Assembly (NCBI GenBank): GCA_030832235.1
Contig: JAURJO010000334.1
Coordinates: forward strand, 1 to 6,571
From: Verrucomicrobiota bacterium
Lineage (GTDB): Bacteria > Verrucomicrobiota > Verrucomicrobiia > Opitutales > Opitutaceae
Length of the DNA stretch: 6,571 nucleotides
Direction: 5' to 3'
Below the pieces are notes generated by a model. That model was not told where the DNA came from and did not search any database. It saw only the letters and a list, made by a program, of their open reading frames with translations. The position numbers were made by a program, and so were the translations under genes. Positions 1 to 5,847 of the stretch are shown here, in pieces; positions within the stretch are counted from its first letter, which is position 1; the number at the start of each line of letters is the position of its first letter.

Positions 1-326
1 ATCTGACCGCCGCTCATGTAGCGGACGTTCGCGGCGTTGTTGAGGATCTGGTCGAAAGCGACCGAGTAGAAGGACCAGAACATCAGCTCCATCACCGGGC
101 GCACGCCGAGCATGGAGGCGCCGATGCCCATGCCGATGAAGCCGGCCTCGCTGATCGGCGTGTCGACCACGCGGTCGGGGCCGAACTTGGCGAGGAGACC
201 CTCGGTGACCTTGTAGGCGCCGTTGAACTGGCCGACCTCCTCGCCCATGACGACCACGTTGGGGTCGCGGGCGAGTTCCTCGGCAAGGGCGTGGCGGACG
301 GCTTCGCGGTAAGTGATGACAGGCAT
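1..326 (-). CDS. pdhB: Pyruvate dehydrogenase E1 component, beta subunit (N-terminal part; runs off the left edge)
   Basis: This is the beta subunit of the thiamine-diphosphate-dependent E1 component, which with the alpha subunit decarboxylates pyruvate and passes the acetyl group to E2 in the cytoplasm. It reads from the ATG at 326 leftward for 108 codons with no stop before the edge. The visible part is the pyrimidine-binding domain: GEEVGQFNGAYKV at about residues 28-40, then DTPISEAGF at 55-63, in which E60 lines up with the family's catalytic glutamate that contacts N1' of the cofactor, and a Y-M-S-G-G-Q stretch at 103-108. The whole family is about 325 residues, so roughly two thirds lie outside the window. 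It starts 43 nt after the pdhA stop on the same strand, so the two are almost certainly co-transcribed. No Shine-Dalgarno is visible; the leader ends GGATCCCGCCAC before ATG. 2-oxoisovalerate dehydrogenase beta is the main alternative, but the match reads as PdhB. Confidence 0.95.
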   Translation of the reverse strand, partial: MPVITYREAVRHALAEELARDPNVVVMGEEVGQFNGAYKVTEGLLAKFGPDRVVDTPISEAGFIGMGIGASMLGVRPVMELMFWSFYSVAFDQILNNAANVRYMSGGQ

Positions 327-369
327 GTGGCGGGATCCGGGAGCGGCGAAATTGAAGGTGGGTACTGGC

Positions 370-1467
370 TCAGTCGAAGAAGAGCCGGCCGCGCGAGGCG
401 CGCTCGGAAGGGTTATCGGACTCCCAATAGACATCCTTCTGGATGTCGTCCGGAGTGGGGAAGGGACTGGCCTCGGAGAAGTCCGCAGCCAGGTCGGCCT
501 CGGCACGAGCCTCGGTGTCCATCGCGTCGATGCCGGCCTGGTCGATGACCTTTTCGGCGATGAGGCGGTCCTGGAACAGCTGGATCGGGTCCTTGGTCCG
601 GCGGTACTCCTCGATCTCGGTCTTGCTACGATAGGTGTTGTCTGGGTCGGCGACGGAGTGGCCGCGATAGCGGTACGTATCGATTTCGACGGTGCTCGGT
701 CGATGGGTGTCGCGGGCGAGGGTAAGGAACTTGTCCATCATCGCGCGCACCTCGTAAACGTCATGACCGCCGCACTGGCCCCATTGCATGTCGTAGCCCG
801 CGGCCCGCTGGGCGAGTTCGCCGGCGGAGGAGCGCGCCTGGCTGGTGCCCATCGAGTAACCGTTGTTCTCGATCACGAAGACGACGGGAAGGTTCCAGAG
901 GGAAGCGAGGTTGTAGGCCTCGTGCACGGCGCCCTGGTTGACGGCGCCGTCGCCCATGAACGCCATCGCCGCCCCCTTGATGCCTTTGAACTTGAGGGCG
1001 TAGGCGAGTCCGACGCCGAGCGGGATCTGTCCTCCGACAATGCCGTGACCGCCCCAGAAGTTCCGCGAGGGATCGAAGTAATGCATCGAGCCGCCCTTGC
1101 CCTTGGAGCAGCCGGTGGCCTTGCCGTAGAGCTCGGCCATCAGAGGCTTGGTGTCCATGCCCACGGCGATGGCGTGACCATGGTCGCGGTAGGCTGTGAT
1201 CACGTGGTCGTTCTTGCCCATCAATGAGCAGCAGCCGACGGCAACCGCTTCCTGGCCGATGTAGAGGTGCAGGAAACCGCCGATCTTCTTGGCCTGATAG
1301 GCGCGGAGACTGCGCTCCTCGAAGCGGCGGATGCGCACCATCTTGCGCAGCAGTTCGATCTTATCGTCCTTCGTCAGACGCGCGTTGACGGGCGCCTTGG
1401 CGTGGTCCGGCGGGCACTCGCGGTTGGATGCGCGGACGGGTTCCTGAGTGGTCGATTTCTTGGTCAC
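370..1467 (-). CDS. pdhA: Pyruvate dehydrogenase E1 component, alpha subunit
   Basis: This 365-residue protein is the alpha subunit of the cytoplasmic pyruvate dehydrogenase E1 heterotetramer, which decarboxylates pyruvate with thiamine diphosphate and magnesium. The cofactor motif is complete: GDG at residues 172-174 leading to E200-N201-N202. Other family landmarks are F-L-H-L-Y-I-G-Q-E-A (65-74), the A-Y-R-D-H-G-H stretch (92-98), GKGGSMH (123-129), GGHGIVG (139-145) and the active-site loop YRYRGHS at 265-271, followed by ADP and TYR. Length suits the family apart from a polar tail of about 30 residues before the conserved fold starts at about residue 32. The start is GTG at 1467; an in-frame TAA at 1486-1488 rules out a longer form, and the next ATG (M43) would cut into the fold. 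No Shine-Dalgarno is visible; the leader is pyrimidine-rich. It is followed 43 nt later by pdhB. The 159 nt before it (back to the NUDIX stop) show no clear promoter, though one is expected there. Confidence 0.97.
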   Translation of the reverse strand: MTKKSTTQEPVRASNRECPPDHAKAPVNARLTKDDKIELLRKMVRIRRFEERSLRAYQAKKIGGFLHLYIGQEAVAVGCCSLMGKNDHVITAYRDHGHAIAVGMDTKPLMAELYGKATGCSKGKGGSMHYFDPSRNFWGGHGIVGGQIPLGVGLAYALKFKGIKGAAMAFMGDGAVNQGAVHEAYNLASLWNLPVVFVIENNGYSMGTSQARSSAGELAQRAAGYDMQWGQCGGHDVYEVRAMMDKFLTLARDTHRPSTVEIDTYRYRGHSVADPDNTYRSKTEIEEYRRTKDPIQLFQDRLIAEKVIDQAGIDAMDTEARAEADLAADFSEASPFPTPDDIQKDVYWESDNPSERASRGRLFFD

Positions 1468-1626
1468 GGAGGGTCGGGAGGAGTCTTAAGGGATCGAGAT
1501 TTCTTCCGTGCGAGGGGAAATCAAGCGTGGATTCCTCTCCAGTCGCCACTTACGGCAGCGAACTGCATCGGAAGTTGGGCGTCAGCCCCGCGAAAAGAGA
1601 CCGTTCGTCCGCGCGGTTCCACGGCT

Positions 1627-2136
1627 TCAGGGGCGGGCTCCGGTCAAGGTTTGCTCGATCTCGACGACGATCGGTTTCCCGGGAGCGCAGTCGGCCTTCA
1701 ACGCGACGAACCCGTCGCGGTAGCGGTCGTAGATCGGCCAGAGCGCGTTGCGGTCCGTCTCGGGAATCGGCAGCGCGTCGATCGCGGCCCGGGAGAAAAA
1801 CGCGAACTCCCCCTCGCTGATCGCGGGCGGTAGCGCGGGAAGCGGGACCTTGCAGCGGAAAAGAAACATCAGCCAATGGGCCTGCCCTTCATAGGCTTTC
1901 TCCGCGATCATCGCGAAAAGATGCAGGTCGGGCGCGCCGATCCGCAGGCCGGTCTCCTCAAAGGTTTCGCGCGCGGCGCACTCGAACGGGGACTCGCCCG
2001 TGGCGGTCTCGAGTTTGCCTCCGATCGGACTCCAGACCCCGAGATTCGGCGGTTTGGCGCGTAGCAGGAGGAGCTGTTCGCCGGCCGGGTTCTCGAGAAA
2101 TACGAGCACGGCGAGCTTGTACGGGATTTTTTCCAT
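1627..2136 (-). CDS. NUDIX hydrolase
   Basis: The 169-residue protein is a single NUDIX domain, a cytoplasmic hydrolase of nucleoside diphosphates linked to another group; the actual substrate cannot be read from the sequence. The N-terminal strand is followed by a NUDIX box between G40 and L64. The core R56-E57-T-F-E60-E61-x-G63-L64 is intact and so is E48, but there are seven residues between G40 and E48 where the textbook motif has five. After the box come a conserved-looking A-E-K-A-Y-E-G-Q-A-H-W-L-M-F-L-F segment (78-93) and an I-P-E-T-D-R segment (124-129). The ATG at 2136 is chosen because the fold begins there. The reading frame stays open far upstream, but only as an antisense shadow of the divergent genes. 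It lies upstream of pdhA on the same strand with a 159-nt gap, so co-transcription is possible but not shown. A link to the pdh genes or to the pilus genes is not evident. Confidence 0.9.
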   Translation of the reverse strand: MEKIPYKLAVLVFLENPAGEQLLLLRAKPPNLGVWSPIGGKLETATGESPFECAARETFEETGLRIGAPDLHLFAMIAEKAYEGQAHWLMFLFRCKVPLPALPPAISEGEFAFFSRAAIDALPIPETDRNALWPIYDRYRDGFVALKADCAPGKPIVVEIEQTLTGARP

Positions 2137-2244
2137 CGGTCGGGATCCAGACCGACGCGGCCCCTCGTGCACGGCAAGTCCGCGTTTGCTGTGCACGCGT
2201 TTGACTTCGCCGGCTCCGGCGCGTCCTTCCGCTTGAATCCCGTG
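2137..2244. promoter_or_regulatory. Divergent intergenic region between the NUDIX gene and the pilus operon
   Basis: These 108 nt separate two start codons that point away from each other, so promoters for both directions should lie here or overlap the gene starts. A TTGACT hexamer at 2201-2206 could be a plus-strand -35 element, but the sequence 17 nt further on (TCCTTC) is a poor -10, so no promoter is assigned. The region holds the near-palindrome described separately. No ribosome binding site of the usual type is visible for either gene. Confidence 0.4.
2166..2197. repeat. Near-palindrome, candidate operator or RNA hairpin
   Basis: Two 13-nt arms (2166-2178 and 2185-2197) around a 6-nt centre are inverted copies of each other at 11 of 13 positions. 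The outer halves are perfect CGTGCAC / GTGCACG and the two mismatched positions are G opposite T, so as RNA the stem would be continuous with two wobble pairs. It lies 30 nt from the NUDIX start and 47 nt from the ATG of the pilus operon's first gene. No T tract follows on either strand, so it does not look like a terminator. A repressor or activator dimer site in the divergent promoter is the most natural reading, but that is inference. Confidence 0.4.
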
Positions 2245-2871
2245 ATGAATACCCCGATTCTTCGGTTTTCCGCCGGCGTCTTGCTGGCTTTCCAGCTCTG
2301 CAATTCGACCGCCTCCGCCGCACCCGCCGCCCCGGGCGGGCCGGTCGAGGTTTCCGCGGTGAAGTTTTCCAACCTGCGCGCCCCCGGCGGAAATCCCGGC
2401 AACTGGTACGAGGCTGCCGTCGCATTGAACGTGCGGCCGGCTCACGGCGCACCAGCCCAGATGGTGGCGCGGGTGAAGGTAATCCTTTTTCTGGCCTTCG
2501 ATCTTCCCGGAACCTTGGGCGGCGAACGGCGGATCGAGCATTACCGCGCTGAGGCGGAATGTGTCGCCCTCGAGCCGGGTCGCGCGGACGTGCGTTTTTA
2601 TCTGCCGGCGGAAATTGTGAAGCGTGACCAACTCCACGGGGATCCGCGGCAGTGGGGGGTGGAGATCATGGTCGACGGCCGGCCGGTGCCCGCCGCGCGC
2701 TCCGCTTACGCGGGAAACCTCGCCACCGCGGACGCACGCAAGGCTTTCCAGAAGCGGGTCGCAACCGCCGCCGCCACGAATGAGGGCATTCTGGTGCCGC
2801 AATACCTTTCCCCGTTCGCGGCGGAGTATCCCCGAGCTACCCCGACTTTCGTGCGGAGGGAGCCGCGATGA
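2245..2871 (+). CDS. Amuc_1102-like secreted pilus-locus protein
   Basis: The 208-residue product looks like the Verrucomicrobiota protein called Amuc_1102 in Akkermansia. Its function is unproven; it is grouped with the pilus genes by location. An N-terminal signal peptide is clear: a short start with R7, a hydrophobic run at about 9-19, and a likely cleavage after A23-S-A25. C19 is not in a lipobox. The mature part is rich in alternating hydrophobic residues, suggesting a beta-sandwich, and carries R-F-Y-L-P-A-E-I-V (117-125), a W-G-V-E-I-M-V-D-G segment (137-145) and a near-terminal G-I-L-V-P-Q-Y-L-S-P-F (181-191). There is no type III prepilin signal, so it is not a pilin. ATG 2245 is preferred over the GTG at 2167 or 2242 because the signal peptide begins there. 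It is first of the plus-strand set, 121 nt before pilM, and its stop overlaps an ATG as ATGA. Confidence 0.78.
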   Translation: MNTPILRFSAGVLLAFQLCNSTASAAPAAPGGPVEVSAVKFSNLRAPGGNPGNWYEAAVALNVRPAHGAPAQMVARVKVILFLAFDLPGTLGGERRIEHYRAEAECVALEPGRADVRFYLPAEIVKRDQLHGDPRQWGVEIMVDGRPVPAARSAYAGNLATADARKAFQKRVATAAATNEGILVPQYLSPFAAEYPRATPTFVRREPR

Positions 2872-2911
2872 ACGGGCGCTTCCAACCGGCGCCGATCGCC
2901 GCACGCTCCGC

Positions 2912-2934
2912 TCCGCGTAATCGCTTCCGCGTAA
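2912..2934 (+). repeat. Nine-nt direct repeat upstream of pilM
   Basis: TCCGCGTAA occurs at 2912-2920 and again at 2926-2934, 14 nt apart start to start. Allowing one inserted T, the similarity extends leftward to CGCTCCGCGTAA and CGCTTCCGCGTAA. It sits 59 nt before the pilM start and directly abuts the AT-rich hexamer CATAAT. It may be a binding site pair or chance in a C-rich spacer. Confidence 0.4.
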
Positions 2935-2935
2935 C

Positions 2936-2941
2936 CATAAT
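2936..2941 (+). promoter_or_regulatory. Possible -10 element for an internal pilM promoter
   Basis: CATAAT matches the sigma-70 -10 consensus at five of six positions and is within the most AT-rich spot of the 121-nt gap between the Amuc_1102-like gene and pilM. There is no recognisable -35 element 16-18 nt upstream (the sequence there is CCGCGT), so the call is weak. If real, pilM and the genes after it could be expressed apart from the first gene. Confidence 0.2.
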
Positions 2942-2992
2942 ACACTTGCCGCGTCTCGCCCTTTCTCAGTCGCTTTCCCCTTTGATCCATCC

Positions 2993-4729
2993 ATGCGATC
3001 CCCCCGCGTTCTAGCAGTCGACATCGGTGCAGGCCACGTGGCCTGCGGTGTCTTCGGGGTGGGGGCCTCCGGGCGGCTCGTCCTGCAGCAATTCGCCCTC
3101 GAGCCGCACTCCTCCGACCCCGCGCACGAGGCCCGCTGGTCGACGGAGATCGCCCAGTCGCTCGGTGCCATCGTGGCTCGCCGGCGGCTTTCCGGCGGCG
3201 CCGCGATCACGGTTCCCGGGCACCTGGCGCTGACCAAGTTTATCAAGACGCCCTCCCTCGCGAAGGAGAAGCGGATGAAGATCATCTCCTTCGAGGCGAC
3301 GGAGAACATCCCGTACCCTTTGGAGGAAGTGGTTTGGGATCACCACGTGGTGGCCGACGACGGCTTCGACCTCGAGGTCATGCTTACGGCGGTGAAGTTC
3401 GACGCGATGCAGGCCCTCTGCACGGCGGCGGACGCGGCGGGTTTCCCGCCCGAGCGCGCCACGCCCTCTGGCCTCGCGCTGCTGCACGCGTTTCGCTATA
3501 ATTACCCGAAGGTCGTCGAGCCGGTCATCGTCGCCAACGTCGGCGCCCGTTCCACCAATCTCCTCTTCATCGAGGGGGACCGGTTCTACATCCGCACGCT
3601 CGCGCTCGCGGGCAACGCGGTCACCCAGTCGATCGCCGAGGAACTCCGCATCGACTTCGCCTCGGCGGAGACGCTCAAGATCCAGGTGTTTTCCGGCCAG
3701 AGCGACTTGCCGGCGGGCTCTCCGTCGCGCGCCGCGGTGCACAAGGCCGCGGCGGCCTTCTGCACTCGGCTCCAGGTGGAGATCACGCGTTCCGCGGTCA
3801 ACCACCGCCGCCACACGGGCGGCGGCGCGGCCGTCACGCTCTACCTCACCGGGGGCGGCTCGCTGATCGACGAGCTACCCGCCGTGCTCTCGGAAAAGCT
3901 ACGTCTTCCCGTCGAACGCTACGAGACTTTCAAGGCGGTGGATGTGGCGGCCGACGCCCGCGCGGCCGGCGCCGAATCCTCCGCGCACGTGCTTGCCGAT
4001 CTCGTCGGCATGGCCACTCGCCTCGTGGTCCCGCAGGAAGGGGAGGCCAGCCTGCTCCCGCCCTCGCTCACGGAGGCGATCGCTTTCCGGAAACGCCAGC
4101 CGGTGCTGCTCGCGGCGGCCGCCGTCGCGGTACTCTCCCTCGCACCGCCGGTCTACTACGCGCACTCCATCGCGGCTTCACGGCAAGAGACAGTGTCGCG
4201 TTACGAGAGCCAGCTCATGCCGTTGCGCTCGATCCAGAACCGCAACGCGCAGAACCTGCAGCAGATCGCCGATGTTACTCGCCAGATCGCCGCGCTGCGC
4301 GGCGCCGTCGAAACCAAGTCCAACTGGGTCAATTTCTTCGCCGACCTCCAGACGCGCCTGTCCAAGATAGAGGACGTCTGGCTCGACCGCCTTCAGGTCA
4401 CTCGTCCACCCCTTCCCGAGCCGGGTAGCCCGGATGCCCCGCCGCCGGAGCCGCCCCCGGGGGACACCCAATCCGCCGGCAATGTCGTCGCGCCGCCTGT
4501 ACCGAAGGGGCCGCCCGTCCGTCTCACCCTCAGCGGCAGGTTGCTCGACGTGCGCAATCCCCAGTCAAAGGTCAGTCCCGAGTCCCTCCAGCGCGTCAAG
4601 GAGCTGCTGGCTAGCTTCACCGGCTCCAAGTTCATCAAGGCGGTCGAGAACGAGCGTTTCGACACCAACCAGAATGGGCTGCTGTACTTCGACTTCACGC
4701 TCGTGATCAACCCGGACCAGACGCTCTGA
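2993..4729 (+). CDS. pilM: PilM-PilN fusion protein of the type IV pilus alignment complex (Amuc_1101-like)
   Basis: The 578-residue protein joins two parts that are separate in classical type IV pilus systems. Residues 1-345 are an actin-like ATPase fold of the PilM type: first phosphate loop D10-I-G-A-G, the segment F-E-A-T-E-N-I-P-Y-P-L-E-E-V-V-W-D (100-116), second phosphate segment A-N-V-G-A-R-S-T-N-L (181-190) and the nucleotide motif L-T-G-G-G-S (285-290). Next comes S353-L-L-P-P, like the PilM-binding tail motif of PilN, then basic R366-K-R and one membrane helix (about 371-390). A periplasmic coiled-coil-like stretch (395-440) leads to a PilN-like domain whose strands (V462-T470 and V509-V520) flank a Pro-rich loop (471-508). 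PilM alone is about 350 residues. The PilM part should be cytoplasmic, linking pilus ATPase and periplasmic partners. ATG 2993 lies 16 nt before the nucleotide-binding strand; no Shine-Dalgarno is seen. The next gene follows after 16 nt. Confidence 0.88.
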   Translation: MRSPRVLAVDIGAGHVACGVFGVGASGRLVLQQFALEPHSSDPAHEARWSTEIAQSLGAIVARRRLSGGAAITVPGHLALTKFIKTPSLAKEKRMKIISFEATENIPYPLEEVVWDHHVVADDGFDLEVMLTAVKFDAMQALCTAADAAGFPPERATPSGLALLHAFRYNYPKVVEPVIVANVGARSTNLLFIEGDRFYIRTLALAGNAVTQSIAEELRIDFASAETLKIQVFSGQSDLPAGSPSRAAVHKAAAAFCTRLQVEITRSAVNHRRHTGGGAAVTLYLTGGGSLIDELPAVLSEKLRLPVERYETFKAVDVAADARAAGAESSAHVLADLVGMATRLVVPQEGEASLLPPSLTEAIAFRKRQPVLLAAAAVAVLSLAPPVYYAHSIAASRQETVSRYESQLMPLRSIQNRNAQNLQQIADVTRQIAALRGAVETKSNWVNFFADLQTRLSKIEDVWLDRLQVTRPPLPEPGSPDAPPPEPPPGDTQSAGNVVAPPVPKGPPVRLTLSGRLLDVRNPQSKVSPESLQRVKELLASFTGSKFIKAVENERFDTNQNGLLYFDFTLVINPDQTL

Positions 4730-4745
4730 GCCGCCGACCGACCCC

Positions 4746-5801
4746 ATGACCTGGTTCCGCAAGTATCCGCTTTTCGCCACAGGGCTCGTGGTCTGCGCGC
4801 TGGTGGCGCTCGGCGAGCTGGCTTTCCTCTACGAGCGTTACGCCGCGTCGCGCGACGCCGCGGTGCGGCTGCGCCAGCGCCGGGATGAACTGGCCGCCAC
4901 GGAGCAACTCGCGCCTCCGCCGACCCGCGCGGTCGCCACGGCGATCGAGGGCGATCTCGCCAAAGCCCAGGCGGCGCTGGCCGCCATGCAGGGTGAGTTG
5001 AAGGGGCGCGGTCCTGCCGGCGAGAAGATCCGCGCGGCCAAGGTGCCCGCGGCGCGCACCGATTCCTTCTTCGACCTCGCGACCTACATGGAGCGCATGC
5101 GCGAGCTCGCGGAGAAGAACGGCGTGGAGGTGCGGCCCGAGGCCGCCCGGTTCGGCTTCGCCCAGTACGCCAACGAAGCGCCGGAGACCGATCGCATCGA
5201 GGTGGTCTTCCGGCAGCGGCAGATCGCCGAGCATCTCCTGGAGGCCTTGCTCACCGCCAAGCCGCGCACTCTGGCCTCGGTCAAACGCGAGCGCCCCCTC
5301 ACCAAGGCCGAGCGCGAGGCGCGGGCCGCCGCCGAGGCCGCCGGCACGCCGCCGGCCGAATTACCCCTTGGCTCCGGTGACTCGCCCGATTTCTTCGGCA
5401 TCGATCCCCGCGTCACCGCGCGCGTCAAGGGACACATCGACACCGCTCCCTTCCGCTTCGTTTTCACCGGGCAGACGGCGGCGCTGAGGAATTTCATCAC
5501 CCGCCTCGCGGAGTTCGACCTTCCCGTGCTGGTGCGGGAGGTTGAGGTCGAGTCCGTGGGAGGCGAGGAGGCCGCGGCGTTTCTTGCCGAGTCAGCCAAG
5601 CCTGCCGCGACCGAGGCCTCCGGAGGCGCCAAGGCGCCCGCCGCCAAGGCTGCTCCCAAGGCGGCCGCCCCGCGTCAGGCGGTCGCGGCCCCGATCGTGC
5701 CCAAATCCCTTTCGCGCTTCACGGTGACGGTGGAGTTGCTCGAACTCGTCCCGCCCGCGGCCGCCGCCGGCGATGCCCCGGCCGCGACGCCTTCCTCATG
5801 A
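4746..5801 (+). CDS. PilO-like / Amuc_1100-like pilus-locus membrane protein
   Basis: The 351-residue product is a bitopic inner-membrane protein with the layout of PilO and of the Akkermansia protein Amuc_1100: a short cytoplasmic tail, one membrane helix (about 8-28), a charged coiled-coil-like region (30-85) and a periplasmic alpha/beta part. Family-like segments are F-F-D-L-A-T-Y-M-E-R-M-R-E-L-A (108-122) and the strand-helix-strand unit from F236 to V268, typical of the ferredoxin-like fold of PilN and PilO. An Ala/Lys/Pro-rich stretch (about 282-316) separates this unit from the last strand R324-F-T-V-T-V-E-L-L-E-L-V. It should partner the PilN part of the preceding gene, 16 nt upstream, in the alignment complex. 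Amuc_1100 is known for host immune effects, but that role should not be carried over to this protein. ATG 4746 is the only start that keeps the tail and helix; no Shine-Dalgarno is visible. The stop overlaps an ATG (ATGA at 5798-5801). Confidence 0.85.
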   Translation: MTWFRKYPLFATGLVVCALVALGELAFLYERYAASRDAAVRLRQRRDELAATEQLAPPPTRAVATAIEGDLAKAQAALAAMQGELKGRGPAGEKIRAAKVPAARTDSFFDLATYMERMRELAEKNGVEVRPEAARFGFAQYANEAPETDRIEVVFRQRQIAEHLLEALLTAKPRTLASVKRERPLTKAEREARAAAEAAGTPPAELPLGSGDSPDFFGIDPRVTARVKGHIDTAPFRFVFTGQTAALRNFITRLAEFDLPVLVREVEVESVGGEEAAAFLAESAKPAATEASGGAKAPAAKAAPKAAAPRQAVAAPIVPKSLSRFTVTVELLELVPPAAAAGDAPAATPSS

Positions 5802-5845
5802 TCCTCCCGAGCGCAATCCGTCGCGCCGCGGCGCACACCTCCTGA
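5798..5845 (+). other. Fifteen-codon mini-ORF bridging two pilus genes
   Basis: An ATG overlapping the stop of the previous gene (ATGA) opens a reading frame that encodes MILPSAIRRAAAHTS and stops with TGA at 5843-5845, two nt before the next gene's ATG. It fills nearly all of the 46-nt spacer. The peptide resembles nothing I know; if it is translated, the likely role is carrying ribosomes across to the next gene. It may equally be chance in stop-poor DNA. Confidence 0.2.
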
Positions 5846-5847
5846 TC

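Noticed and set aside
313..1227. 304-residue plus-strand ORF
   Set aside because: It is the antisense of pdhA. The Val/Gly/Ala/Asp/His-rich composition is typical of shadow frames in GC-rich genes, and no motif is recognisable.
1577..1588. GGGC-GTCA-GCCC hairpin between the NUDIX gene and pdhA as a terminator
   Set aside because: The stem is only 4 bp and no T tract follows on the minus strand.
2167..2244. GTG at 2167 as the start of the Amuc_1102-like gene
   Set aside because: It would add 26 residues before a clear signal peptide and would begin inside the palindrome; ATG 2245 gives a normal signal peptide.
2887..2901. CGGCG/CGCCG hairpin in the spacer before pilM as a terminator or attenuator
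   Set aside because: Five base pairs, no T tract, and expected often by chance in this base composition.
2137..3309. Upstream extension of the NUDIX frame, giving a single 560-residue minus-strand ORF
   Set aside because: The extra 391 residues have no family resemblance and lie antisense to the Amuc_1102-like gene and the start of pilM. The NUDIX fold starts at the ATG at 2136.
3011..3814. 267-residue minus-strand ORF
   Set aside because: It is antisense to the PilM domain, extremely rich in Arg, Gly and Val, with no recognisable motif.
5836..5845. CACCTCCTGA just before the PilP-like gene as a ribosome binding site
   Set aside because: It resembles the 3' end of 16S rRNA itself (anti-Shine-Dalgarno sense), not the complementary mRNA sequence, so it cannot pair with the ribosome in the usual way.
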